Shown here piece by piece: positions 1 to 7,229 of a stretch of 10,982 nt of DNA. How positions within the stretch are numbered: the stretch's first letter is position 1; each line of letters begins with the position of its first letter. The notes beneath the pieces were generated by a model. That model was not told the origin of the DNA. It worked only from the letters and a program-made list of their open reading frames with translations, and did not search any database. Location: NCBI GenBank assembly GCA_037439705.1, contig JBBIVP010000042.1, forward strand, positions 1,790-12,771. The letters are read 5' to 3'. The stretch is from JBBIVP01 sp037439705 [NCBI: bacterium]. GTDB taxonomy: Bacteria; JBBIVP01. Both the position numbers and the translations under genes were made by a program.

Positions 1-1
1 A

Positions 2-394
2 TATGTAGGGGGAAATTATAAGGATTATCTGGGAAGTTTAATAGAAAATGGTGAGGATAGCATAGCCAATATATTGCACAGGGTTGATATTAATATTACC
101 AATATCTTTCTTTCTGAGTTTGATGAGGTAAGCCGGACTTACGGGTGCAAAGAATGGGTTCGTGATGGTGTGCTGTTTCTTCTGAGAAGTGAACCATCAA
201 GTATTTTTCATGGTGCTTTTTATGTGAATAGTAGGGTCTATATCAGTGAGACTTTTATAGAATACTGTGAGGTGCTCGTCAAGTTTTTGAGGGAGACCAA
301 GTTTGAGAAAACAGCCTCCACAGTGGAGCGCCTTCTGGTGGATAAAGAGATCAGGAATCCTATTTTCTTAGAAGTCCTGCTTGAAAATTTGTAA
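2..394 (+). CDS. Hypothetical protein, 5' end cut by window edge
   Basis: I do not recognise this protein. The frame is open from the first complete codon at position 2 to the TAA at 392-394, giving about 130 residues. The only usual in-frame start inside the window is a TTG at 74 with no convincing ribosome binding site, so the gene very probably begins upstream of the window. The visible part has no transmembrane segment, signal peptide or recognisable motif. It looks soluble and mainly helical, with a mix of acidic and aromatic residues (for example GCKEWVRDG and FIEYCEVLVKFL). It lies 68 bases upstream of the next gene, in the same direction, and is probably the first visible member of the cluster leading to the MoxR ATPase and VWA protein. 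A client or adaptor role is inference from position only. Confidence 0.65.
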   Translation, partial: YVGGNYKDYLGSLIENGEDSIANILHRVDINITNIFLSEFDEVSRTYGCKEWVRDGVLFLLRSEPSSIFHGAFYVNSRVYISETFIEYCEVLVKFLRETKFEKTASTVERLLVDKEIRNPIFLEVLLENL

Positions 395-409
395 ATTGTT
401 CCCTGTGCA

Positions 410-459
410 GTGAGGGGAAAATTTTCACACATGCATTTATTTTTAAGTGTGAGGGGAAA
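410..459 (+). repeat. Two direct copies of GTGAGGGGAAA before gene 2
   Basis: The 11-base word GTGAGGGGAAA occurs at 410-420 and again at 449-459, 39 bases apart, in the gap between the first two genes. The second copy holds the GAGGGG ribosome binding site of the gene starting at 463. The first copy lies 18 bases after the previous stop codon and could serve an ATG at 431, which would give a 13-codon peptide overlapping the true start. TCACAC (425-430) and GTGTGA (447-452) could also pair around a 16-base loop. The repeat is seen directly; a regulatory role is not established. Confidence 0.5.
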
Positions 460-462
460 GAT

Positions 463-1026
463 ATGGGAATAAGTGTTTGGAGAATGAAGCCAGTATCTGT
501 GAGGGAAGGAGATTCTTCAGCCGGGTATGATTGGATGAGATTTTGTTCAAAATTAAGCAGGGAGTTTAAGGAATTTTTCAGATTTGACCCTTATATGTGT
601 CTGACTTTTCCTCACGGAGATGAATGGGTGAGGCGTTTAAAAGAGGAAGTGTTCCCGCGCTGGCATGATTTTATGCAAAGAGTCTGTAAACTGGATGAAA
701 GCGCGGATTGGTATGGAGTGAGTTTTTTCTGGGTCAATAAATATTATGGTCCCAGATGTCTGGTTGCTGACATTTTTACAACAGGAGAGTATGAGCATGC
801 TTTTAGGATAATGTTTTATGAATCAGAGGACGGGTATATGAAGATGGATGAACTTTATGGTTTGTTTGTGGAATTGCGCAAAGGTCTGAAGGTTCTTGTT
901 AATGTGCGCAGGTTTTTGAACAGGAAATTGATAAGGGAATTGGAAGAGAAATTCGGAAATATTCTGGTAAATGGTTATGGGATATTGTTAGAAGAGGCAC
1001 TCAGCGGAGGTGAGGAAGATGAATGA
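463..1026 (+). CDS. Hypothetical protein (187 aa), cluster gene 2
   Basis: I do not recognise this family. The ATG at 463 follows a clear ribosome binding site (GAGGGG, six bases upstream). The protein is soluble-looking, with no signal peptide or membrane segment, and is rich in aromatic residues, with six tryptophans in 187 residues. It runs from a hydrophobic/aromatic N-terminal half, through a probable beta-rich centre (around residues 83-120), to a helical, basic stretch (residues 130-166, including NVRRFLNRK) and ends in an acidic tail (GGEEDE). The stop overlaps the start of the next gene (ATG at 1019), which implies translational coupling. Spacing and motif similarities to the next protein suggest the two could be diverged paralogues. 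About 4 of 16 arginine codons are CGN, more than in the housekeeping genes on the right. A function cannot be assigned; client or partner of the downstream MoxR/VWA pair is a guess from context. Confidence 0.75.
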   Translation: MGISVWRMKPVSVREGDSSAGYDWMRFCSKLSREFKEFFRFDPYMCLTFPHGDEWVRRLKEEVFPRWHDFMQRVCKLDESADWYGVSFFWVNKYYGPRCLVADIFTTGEYEHAFRIMFYESEDGYMKMDELYGLFVELRKGLKVLVNVRRFLNRKLIRELEEKFGNILVNGYGILLEEALSGGEEDE

Positions 1027-1528
1027 GATTTTTGTATTGTCCGAGATTGCAGTGAAATTAGAGAGGAGGCTTATTTTGAATTTTACGGGTATATGGGGGG
1101 AACAGGATTTGTGGAGAGAGGTTTTCGGTAAAATTCGTGCGTTGATTGTTAGTTTGAGAAATTGCGGATGGGCTGATGTTGATTTCAGACTTGGCATCGG
1201 GTTTCTCCGTAAAAAATGTCCGCGGTTGATTGAACTGGTTTCAAAGAGAGTGCATTTGAAAAGTGTTTCCCATGTGAGTCTGAATACTAACAACGGGATG
1301 GTGTCCCTTGAGATATTTTTTAAGAAAGGTTCTTTTGTGCGAAGATTGAATTTCAATCCGTTAAAACTCTCTTTTCCAGCTAATGGGCTCAGGACATTTC
1401 ATATTGAGAGTTTTTCAAGTGTTCTGGAAATAATTCAGGAAATGCTCAATCTCAGAAAAATTATTTTTGAGGAGTTTGCGAGGTTTTTTGGAATATTTGG
1501 AATTATAAATAATGAAGGAAGTGTGTGA
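1019..1528 (+). CDS. Hypothetical protein (169 aa), cluster gene 3
   Basis: I do not recognise this protein. I chose the ATG at 1019 because GGAGG at 1006-1010 sits eight bases upstream; the in-frame GTG at 1010 overlaps that site itself. The start lies inside the end of the previous gene (stop 1024-1026), and its own stop at 1526-1528 overlaps the GTG start of the ATPase gene, so genes 2, 3 and 4 look coupled. The protein is basic and hydrophobic, with no signal peptide, no clear membrane helix and no catalytic motif. It has a probable beta-rich centre (residues 80-120) and a C-terminal amphipathic helix (about 134-158) ending in FFGIFGI. The spacing VS-x4-N-x3-G in residues 83-93 matches residues 86-96 of the previous protein. 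About 4 of 14 arginine codons are CGN. Confidence 0.72.
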   Translation: MNEIFVLSEIAVKLERRLILNFTGIWGEQDLWREVFGKIRALIVSLRNCGWADVDFRLGIGFLRKKCPRLIELVSKRVHLKSVSHVSLNTNNGMVSLEIFFKKGSFVRRLNFNPLKLSFPANGLRTFHIESFSSVLEIIQEMLNLRKIIFEEFARFFGIFGIINNEGSV

Positions 1529-2559
1529 GTATGAAGGAGAAAAGGTATGGTGCCAGAGTAACCCTCCAGAAGGCAAAAGACCTTCTGGAGAAGGCTGTAA
1601 AAGGAAGACCCGAGGAGGTTTCTGCTATCTTTTTGTGGGGCCCCCCGGGTGTTGGAAAGTCAAGCATAGTGCGAGAGGTGGCTCGGGAGAACAATCTAGC
1701 GCTGGTGGACTTAAGGCTTTCTTTGCTGGACCCCGTTGATTTACGAGGAGTTCCCATTGCAAAGGATGGGAATTGTTTTTGGACTCGTCCCCCGTTCATT
1801 CCTCGAGATGGACGCGGGATTCTCTTTCTGGACGAAATGAATCAGGCAAGTATGTCAGTTCAGAGTTCCGCATTTCAATTGGTGTTGGATAGAATGGTGG
1901 GCGAACATGTATTAGGCGATGGGTGGTTTGTGGTTGCAGCAGGGAACAGGGAGGGGGACAGTACTATTGTTTTTCGGGTGGCGGACCCTCTCATAGGGAG
2001 ATTCACCCATCTGGAAATTGAAGTGAGCGTTGATGAATGGTTAGACTGGGCTATTCTCCATTCCATTGATGAGCGAATTATTGGGTTCATCAAATTTCGT
2101 TCTGATTTGTTACTAAAAGTCGCTAAGGACAGGGTTTCAGTGAATTATCCATCCCCAAGAGGCTGGGAGTTCGCTGACAGATATATTAAGCTTGGATGGG
2201 ATCCCGTGGTGGCTGTTGAATCTGCCTGTGGGGGAGGGACAGCTTTAGAGTTTGCCTCTTTCCTTGATGTATGTTCAAAACTTCCAAATCTGGATGATTT
2301 TTTTGCCGGCAAAGATGTTAATATTCCAGCTGAACCTTCAGTTCTGTCATCATTGTGTTCAGCAATAATTGTCCGTGCTACACATCAGCATCAATTTGAA
2401 ATGGGGTTAAAATTCTGTGTAAAGCTTCTACAGGAGGCTAAAAAAGAAGAATTTGCAGTATTCTTACTCAAAGGCCTCTATCTGAAGGACAAAAAAGCAG
2501 TAAAAAGTTCTGGTCTATGGCCGGAGATTAGCAGAATATTTGGGAATTTATTTGTTTAG
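1525..2559 (+). CDS. MoxR-type AAA+ ATPase (AAA_5-like)
   Basis: A cytoplasmic AAA+ ATPase of the MoxR group, which uses ATP hydrolysis to remodel or activate client proteins, usually together with a VWA-domain partner. Walker A is GPPGVGKS (residues 39-46), Walker B ILFLDEMNQA (99-108), sensor 1 lies in VVAAGNREGD (136-145), a likely arginine finger is R159 in DPLIGRF, and sensor 2 is R212 in PSPRGWEF. All the core ATPase residues therefore look intact. The length of 344 residues suits the family. The GTG at 1525 overlaps the previous stop and has AGGA six bases upstream; an ATG at 1531, two codons in, is an alternative. The next gene starts ten bases after the stop and encodes the expected VWA partner. 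About 10 of 21 arginine codons are CGN against about 1 of 31 in dnaG, so codon use differs from the housekeeping genes. The client is unknown. Confidence 0.93.
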   Translation: MSMKEKRYGARVTLQKAKDLLEKAVKGRPEEVSAIFLWGPPGVGKSSIVREVARENNLALVDLRLSLLDPVDLRGVPIAKDGNCFWTRPPFIPRDGRGILFLDEMNQASMSVQSSAFQLVLDRMVGEHVLGDGWFVVAAGNREGDSTIVFRVADPLIGRFTHLEIEVSVDEWLDWAILHSIDERIIGFIKFRSDLLLKVAKDRVSVNYPSPRGWEFADRYIKLGWDPVVAVESACGGGTALEFASFLDVCSKLPNLDDFFAGKDVNIPAEPSVLSSLCSAIIVRATHQHQFEMGLKFCVKLLQEAKKEEFAVFLLKGLYLKDKKAVKSSGLWPEISRIFGNLFV

Positions 2560-2568
2560 GAGGCTAAA

Positions 2569-3912
2569 ATGTTAGACAAGTTTAGCATAGCAAAATCAAA
2601 ATTATTATTAAAAGAGCCTTTTTTCGCTTTTCTTCTCTGGGAAGCGGAGGTAATTGAAACAAATGCCATTCCCCTCGCTGGTGTGGACGGGTCGGGGAAA
2701 ATCTATATCAATAAGGAAAATGTTGAAAAACTCTCAGTAGAGGAAATTATGGGGCTTATTGCTCATGAAGCCCTTCACTTAGCACTGTGTCATTTCGTGA
2801 GGGAAGAAGGCCGCAACAGGACCATCTGGAATATCGCCACCGACCTTGCAATTAATTCCCTTTTGCTGTGGGGATTCAGAATGACCCTTCCGCCGGGAGG
2901 GTTGTTGCCCAAGTTGTTTGGTTTTGAATATCATCTTTCAGCAGAGAAATATTACTCGCTTTTGTGTGCTTGTGAAAAAGAAAAGATAAGTGAAAAATGT
3001 AAAGATAAAGGTTTTGATAGGCATTTTATGGCAGGAGAAGGAGAATCGTTGGTGAGTGAGCCGATAGGAGATGAAAAAAAGGAAGGAAACAGGAAGGACG
3101 AAGGAACTGGCGGGCAGGAAAGAGAAAGTGAAGGGAAGAGGCTGAAGAAAGGCTTGTGGGACTTCATAAGGAAACCCGGAAGACATAGTGAAGATTCAGA
3201 AGGTGCAAAAAGAGGAGGGGAAGGATATGGATCAGAAAGTGAAGGGCAGATACAAAAAAGAGAACTTTCGGAAAAGGAAATTCAGGAAATTGAAAAAAAA
3301 TGGAAGGATGCTCTTTTCAGGGCATACACCACAGCTCGGATGCAGGGAAAAGTTTCCGGTTTCCTTGTTGGTTTGATTGAGGACATAGCAAATCCAAGAC
3401 TGGACTGGAGGGAATTGTTAAAGAACTTTATTGCAGGAACGGTTGTGGAAGGGGTTGACTGGACAAGACCTGATAGGAGATTCATTTCTCAGGGGATATA
3501 TTTTCCTTCAAGAAGGGAAAAGATGGTGAAGTTAGCAGTGGCTTTTGATACCTCAGGTTCAATTTCAGATAAAGAACTTGAAGCGTTTATTGGAGAATTG
3601 AATGCTATTTTAGGTTCATGCTACTATGACTTGCTCATAATCCAGTGCGATGCAAAAATTCAGGATGTAATGGATTTAAAATTTCCAGATACAATTGAAC
3701 CAGGGGATATAAAGATGAAAGGACGTGGAGGCACAGATTTTCGTCCTGTTTTTGAATACCTTGAGGAGAATGGAGATAATAGACCACTAATTTATTTCAC
3801 AGACCTTTATGGAAGATTTCCCGAGCACGAACCAGTTTTTCCTGTGCTTTGGGTGGTCGTTGGAAATGGAACAGAAGTTCCGTTTGGTAATATTGTGAAA
3901 TTAAAATTATAA
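2569..3912 (+). CDS. HExxH metallopeptidase-like and VWA-like domain protein
   Basis: The VWA partner of the upstream MoxR ATPase. Residues about 1-140 resemble the putative metallopeptidase domain found N-terminal to VWA-like domains (DUF2201-type): the HEALH motif (66-70) is followed by the conserved WNIATD (D92) and N96, which could complete a zinc site. Residues about 150-240 form a low-complexity linker rich in Glu, Lys, Gly and Arg. The VWA-like domain covers about 318-447, with MIDAS DTSGS at 327-331, a GGTD loop (387-390) and D412 in FTDLYG, so metal-dependent ligand binding looks possible. There is no signal peptide or membrane helix, so it is probably cytoplasmic. GGAGG lies a few bases before the ATG. 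In known MoxR/VWA pairs the VWA protein links the ATPase to the client through the MIDAS site. Whether the HExxH site is an active protease is unknown. Only about 2 of 25 arginine codons are CGN. Confidence 0.9.
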   Translation: MLDKFSIAKSKLLLKEPFFAFLLWEAEVIETNAIPLAGVDGSGKIYINKENVEKLSVEEIMGLIAHEALHLALCHFVREEGRNRTIWNIATDLAINSLLLWGFRMTLPPGGLLPKLFGFEYHLSAEKYYSLLCACEKEKISEKCKDKGFDRHFMAGEGESLVSEPIGDEKKEGNRKDEGTGGQERESEGKRLKKGLWDFIRKPGRHSEDSEGAKRGGEGYGSESEGQIQKRELSEKEIQEIEKKWKDALFRAYTTARMQGKVSGFLVGLIEDIANPRLDWRELLKNFIAGTVVEGVDWTRPDRRFISQGIYFPSRREKMVKLAVAFDTSGSISDKELEAFIGELNAILGSCYYDLLIIQCDAKIQDVMDLKFPDTIEPGDIKMKGRGGTDFRPVFEYLEENGDNRPLIYFTDLYGRFPEHEPVFPVLWVVVGNGTEVPFGNIVKLKL

Positions 3913-3984
3913 TGGTTTTGGAATCGGTCTTGATTTTTGACCTTTTGAAATTTTCATTAATTCTTGCTTTGTGCAATGGTTTTG
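3911..3984 (+). repeat. Direct repeat AATGGTTTTG upstream of the yqeY promoter
   Basis: AATGGTTTTG occurs at 3911-3920 (overlapping the stop of the VWA gene) and at 3975-3984, ten bases before the -35 box of the yqeY promoter. TTGATTTTT also follows each copy at different distances (3930-3938 and 4003-4010, the latter in the promoter spacer with one base fewer). In an AT-rich gap this may be chance. An operator for the housekeeping operon is possible but not shown. Confidence 0.3.
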
Positions 3985-3994
3985 CGAAAATTTT

Positions 3995-4023
3995 TTGACA
4001 ATTGATTTTTAAAAAACTAAACT
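3995..4023 (+). promoter_or_regulatory. Sigma-70-type promoter for yqeY-nif3-dnaG-rpoD
   Basis: A perfect -35 box TTGACA (3995-4000) is followed by a 17-base spacer and TAAACT (4018-4023), which matches four of six -10 consensus positions. The surroundings are strongly AT-rich. The predicted transcript start is near 4030, leaving a leader of about 28 bases with AAGGAG (4047-4052) before the yqeY ATG. It separates the accessory cluster from the housekeeping operon. Confidence 0.7.
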
Positions 4024-4057
4024 ATTAATGATTTAATTCACTTTAAAAGGAGAAGAC

Positions 4058-4510
4058 ATGGCTTTGAAAGAAAGGTTTGAAGAGGATCTGAAAAAAGGAA
4101 TGAAGGAAAAGAATGAGGCTTTGGTGCGGGCATTGAGGATGTTGAAGACCGCGATAAGGCACGCAGAGGTTGAAAAGGGTGGTCCTCTTTCTGATGAAGG
4201 TATTGTGAACGTGATAAGAAAACTCATAAGGCAGAGAAAAGAATCCATAGAGGCTTTTTTAAAAGGCGGAAGGAATGACCTCGCTGAAAAGGAAATGGAA
4301 GAGTTAAAAATTCTTGAAAGTTATGCTCCACCTGAAATGGAGGATAAGGACATTGAAAATGCTGTGATGGAAATCATAAAGAAAATTGGAGCCTCTTCTC
4401 CATCTGATATAGGAAAGGTTATGAAGGAGGCGATGAAGGAGTTAAAGGGGAAGGCAGATGGAGGAAGGGTGAGGGAGATTGCAGAAAAACTTCTTTCCAG
4501 AAAGGAGTAG
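4058..4510 (+). CDS. yqeY: GatB/YqeY-family protein
   Basis: A small soluble protein of the GatB/YqeY family, related to the C-terminal tRNA-binding region of the GatB amidotransferase subunit; its exact cellular job is not settled. The whole 150 residues match the usual family length (about 148). Family features visible are the N-terminal ERFEEDLKKGMKEKN segment, the central VIRKLIRQRKESIEAF (about residues 50-65), the ILESYAPPEM segment (about 87-96), and the C-terminal GKVMKEAMKELKGKADGGRV (about 118-137), which is highly characteristic. The start is well supported by AAGGAG six bases before the ATG. It is the first gene after a strong promoter and three bases upstream of the NIF3-family gene, in the yqeY-dnaG-rpoD arrangement typical of the macromolecular synthesis operon. 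rpsU, commonly upstream of yqeY, is absent here. Confidence 0.94.
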   Translation: MALKERFEEDLKKGMKEKNEALVRALRMLKTAIRHAEVEKGGPLSDEGIVNVIRKLIRQRKESIEAFLKGGRNDLAEKEMEELKILESYAPPEMEDKDIENAVMEIIKKIGASSPSDIGKVMKEAMKELKGKADGGRVREIAEKLLSRKE

Positions 4511-4513
4511 AAT

Positions 4514-5473
4514 ATGAAGCTCAGGGAATTTTACAAAAGGGCAATTGAACTGGGCATAGAAAAGGACCCGAGGGGAAGGGATGAGATTGAAAGAATTCTG
4601 AATGAAGCAAAAGCGGAATACGAGAAGCTTAATGGAAAGGAAAAGGAGGTTTTTGACAGGGAGAGGCTTGAAAATCCCTATCCGGACACAAGGATACTTT
4701 TCGGAAACGGAGATGAAGAGATTCACTCTCTCATAGTGGGGATTGATGTTGAGGCTCCAGAGCTTCTTCTCGTGGATAGGTTGAGGGAGAAAGGGAAAAA
4801 GATAGATGCAGCGGTTGCACATCATCCTGAGGGTATAGCATACGCAAGGCTTGTGGATGTTATGATGATGCATGCGGATATAGCAGCAAAGCTTGGCGTT
4901 CCCATTAATGTGGCGGAAAAGCATACACTAAAAAGGATGAAGGAGGTTGAAAGAAGGCTTATGCCCGTGAACCATCAGAGGGCAATTGATACAGCTAGGC
5001 TTCTCAGTATCCCCTTTATGAACATCCATACACCTGCTGATAATTTTGTTGTTTCTTTTCTGGAAGAGACCTTCAAAAAAGAAAACCCCATTACATTGAA
5101 GGATATAATTGAGATTCTTCTTGAGATTCCTGAATACAGAATTTCTGCTGAAAGGGGAGCTTCTCCAAATATATTAATAGGAACAAAAAAGGACAGGGCT
5201 GGAAAAATTTTTGTTGATATGACAGGTGGAACAGAGGGAAGCAAGGATATGTTTGAGAGACTTTCCTCCGCTGGGGTTGGAACAATTGTTGCAATGCATA
5301 TGAGTGAGGAGCATTTCAAGGAAATAGAAAAGCATCAGATGAACCTCATAATTGCAGGGCACATAAGTAGCGATTCCTTAGGACTAAACCTTTTGATTGA
5401 CAATATAATGAAAGGCGAAAGACTTGATATAATACCTCTATCAGGGTTCATAAGGGTTGAAAGAAACCTTTGA
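4514..5473 (+). CDS. NIF3-family dinuclear-metal protein
   Basis: A member of the NIF3/YbgI/YqfO family, hexameric or toroidal dinuclear-metal proteins whose physiological reaction is unproven; the GTP cyclohydrolase I type 2 label on family members is not secure. Likely metal ligands are H103-H104 in AHHPEG, D176 in IHTPADN, and H283 with D287 in GHISSD. The last pair keeps the four-residue spacing of the usual H-x3-E, with Asp in place of Glu. Residues 1-60 form a charged helical extension before the core, and at 319 residues the protein is longer than the short form (about 250). A ribosome binding site (AAGGAG) overlaps the end of yqeY, whose stop is three bases upstream. In Bacillus a NIF3 gene lies downstream of dnaG-sigA; here it is between yqeY and dnaG. 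Family assignment is firm, function is not. Confidence 0.88.
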   Translation: MKLREFYKRAIELGIEKDPRGRDEIERILNEAKAEYEKLNGKEKEVFDRERLENPYPDTRILFGNGDEEIHSLIVGIDVEAPELLLVDRLREKGKKIDAAVAHHPEGIAYARLVDVMMMHADIAAKLGVPINVAEKHTLKRMKEVERRLMPVNHQRAIDTARLLSIPFMNIHTPADNFVVSFLEETFKKENPITLKDIIEILLEIPEYRISAERGASPNILIGTKKDRAGKIFVDMTGGTEGSKDMFERLSSAGVGTIVAMHMSEEHFKEIEKHQMNLIIAGHISSDSLGLNLLIDNIMKGERLDIIPLSGFIRVERNL

Positions 5474-5485
5474 ATGTAATAAAAT
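5457..5485 (+). promoter_or_regulatory. Internal sigma-70-type promoter for dnaG-rpoD
   Basis: TTGAAA (5457-5462, five of six matches to TTGACA), a 17-base spacer and TAAAAT (5480-5485, five of six matches to TATAAT) straddle the end of the NIF3-family gene. The predicted start of transcription is about 5491-5493, giving an 18-base leader before the dnaG TTG. Internal promoters before dnaG or rpoD are known from macromolecular synthesis operons; use of this one is inferred. Confidence 0.6.
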
Positions 5486-5509
5486 GTCTAAATTAATTAC
5501 TATAAGGAC

Positions 5510-7228
5510 TTGAAGGGCGGAGACTTTCTAAAAGAGGTTCTTATAAGAGCAAATATAGTTGAAGTACTCTCAGACTATATAAGCATTAAGAGGAGGGGAA
5601 AAAATTATGTTGCCATTTGTCCATTTCACTATGAAAAAAAGCCCTCTTTTACAGTAAGCCCTGATAAAGGATTATATTATTGCTTTGGATGCGGAAAAGG
5701 AGGTAATGTCCTGAAGTTTCTTCAGGATTACAAAGGGATGGAGTTCAAAGAAGCAGTGGTTGAGCTTGCAGAGAGGTACGGCATTGAGGTTCCAGCTTCT
5801 TTTCATTCTTCTGAACTAAATGCAAAAAAGGAGGAAAAGGCGAGAATTTTTGAGATAAACCAAGAAGCACAGAGATACTGGTCGAAAAATCTTCATTCAA
5901 CGGGTGGTTCTTCTGCGATGGAGCATTTAAAAGGCCGGGGATTGAACGAGATTGATATAAAGGCATGGAAACTTGGATATGCTAAAAAATCAGAAAATAG
6001 CCTTTTAAATTACCTTCTTTCAAAAGGATTCAAGGAAGAGGAGATTTTAAAAGCAGGACTTGCAACAAAATACGATTCGTCCTTAAAGGACCTTTTCAGG
6101 GACAGGATAATTTTTCCAATAATGGATGAAAAATCAAGAATCATTGGTTTTGCAGGAAGGTCCCTTCATGGAGAGGAACCGAAGTATCTCAATTCTCCTG
6201 AGACAAGTGTTTATAAAAAGACCTGGACATTGTTTGGAATAGATAAGGCCTGGGAGGAGATAAAAAGAGAAGGATTTGTGGTTATTGTAGAGGGCTACAT
6301 GGATGTGATAAAACTTCAAAAGAATGGAATAAAAAATGTTGTTGCCACTTCCGGTACAGCGCTTACCGAACAGCATTTGAGAGTTCTTAAAAAACTCACC
6401 GAAAAAATTCTTCTCATGTTTGATGGAGATGAAGGCGGAAGGAATGCTACCTTCAGGGCAATAGAAACATTTTTGAAGGTTGACCTTATTCCCTTTTGTG
6501 TCTTTTTACCCGATGGATATGACCCCGATGAGTTTATAAACGAAAAAGGAACTCCCGCTCTGAAATCCCTTCTTTCTTCCCCGAGAGACCTCATTGAGGT
6601 TTTTATAGAGGAAAAGGCAAGGAATATATCCGACATAAGAACAAAAAGGAGGAGAATTGAAGAGGTTCTTTCCATTTTGAAAATAGAGAATCCGATTGAG
6701 AAGGAGCATTATATGGAGATATTGAAAGAGAAATTTTCCATATCAAAAGTTCTTTTGAAGGAGATAGAGATGGGCGAAGAAAAGTCAAATTTTACTTCTC
6801 CCAGAAATGAAAGCAAACTTTCTACCGTAGAGGTGAAACTTATTAAAATCCTTTTAAAATCCAGAGAGATGTGTGATGAAAAAGAACTGATGGAATGCAT
6901 GAATGGATTTTCTGAAAGCACAAGGATTTTTATTGAATCATTTCTTAAAGGGTGTTCCATTGAGGAATGTATTCAAAATCTATCAGAAAACGGACATGAC
7001 CCTTCTCCCTTCATTTCTGTAATAATGGATGAAACCCCTGTATACGGAAATGAGTCAGAAATATTCAGGAACTGTCTTTTCGCCATAAGAAGAAAGAGAA
7101 TTGAAGAAGAAACGAGAAGGCTTCAACATGAGATAGAGAGATACGGTAAGGATGTTCCACCTGAACTTATAAAGAAAAAGGAGGAGCTTATTAAAAGTTT
7201 AAAAATAATAAAAAAGGGGGAAATGTAA
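5510..7228 (+). CDS. dnaG: DNA primase DnaG
   Basis: The replicative primase, which makes RNA primers for lagging-strand synthesis with the DnaB helicase. The order is classical: CHC2 zinc-binding domain (C37, H40, C58, C61), the RNA polymerase core, and a TOPRIM domain with catalytic E261 in VEGYMDV and D305/D307 in FDGDEGG; the C-terminal helicase-binding part is diverged and helical. At 572 residues it is close to E. coli DnaG (581). The start is TTG at 5510: upstream the frame contains only unusual codons (such as ATT at 5492) back to stop codons, and the N-terminus then matches the family, with [19 protein letters not shown] before the zinc motif. AAGGA lies at 5504-5508, only one base from the TTG, which is unusually tight. 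It is followed one base after its stop by rpoD. Confidence 0.97.
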   Translation: MKGGDFLKEVLIRANIVEVLSDYISIKRRGKNYVAICPFHYEKKPSFTVSPDKGLYYCFGCGKGGNVLKFLQDYKGMEFKEAVVELAERYGIEVPASFHSSELNAKKEEKARIFEINQEAQRYWSKNLHSTGGSSAMEHLKGRGLNEIDIKAWKLGYAKKSENSLLNYLLSKGFKEEEILKAGLATKYDSSLKDLFRDRIIFPIMDEKSRIIGFAGRSLHGEEPKYLNSPETSVYKKTWTLFGIDKAWEEIKREGFVVIVEGYMDVIKLQKNGIKNVVATSGTALTEQHLRVLKKLTEKILLMFDGDEGGRNATFRAIETFLKVDLIPFCVFLPDGYDPDEFINEKGTPALKSLLSSPRDLIEVFIEEKARNISDIRTKRRRIEEVLSILKIENPIEKEHYMEILKEKFSISKVLLKEIEMGEEKSNFTSPRNESKLSTVEVKLIKILLKSREMCDEKELMECMNGFSESTRIFIESFLKGCSIEECIQNLSENGHDPSPFISVIMDETPVYGNESEIFRNCLFAIRRKRIEEETRRLQHEIERYGKDVPPELIKKKEELIKSLKIIKKGEM

Positions 7229-7229
7229 A

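Noticed and set aside
74-76. TTG at 74 as start of the first gene
   Set aside because: The same frame stays open to the window edge and there is no ribosome binding site in front of this TTG.
1010-1012. GTG at 1010 as start of the third gene
   Set aside because: It overlaps the GGAGG that serves as ribosome site for the ATG at 1019, which has ideal spacing.
2938-3186. Minus-strand open frames opposite the VWA protein linker
   Set aside because: They are Ser/Phe/Pro/Leu-rich reflections of the purine-rich linker coding strand, without a ribosome site or recognisable domain.
3926-3946. Possible terminator GGTC...GACC followed by TTTT after the VWA gene
   Set aside because: The stem is only four base pairs with a nine-base loop, which is too weak to call a terminator.
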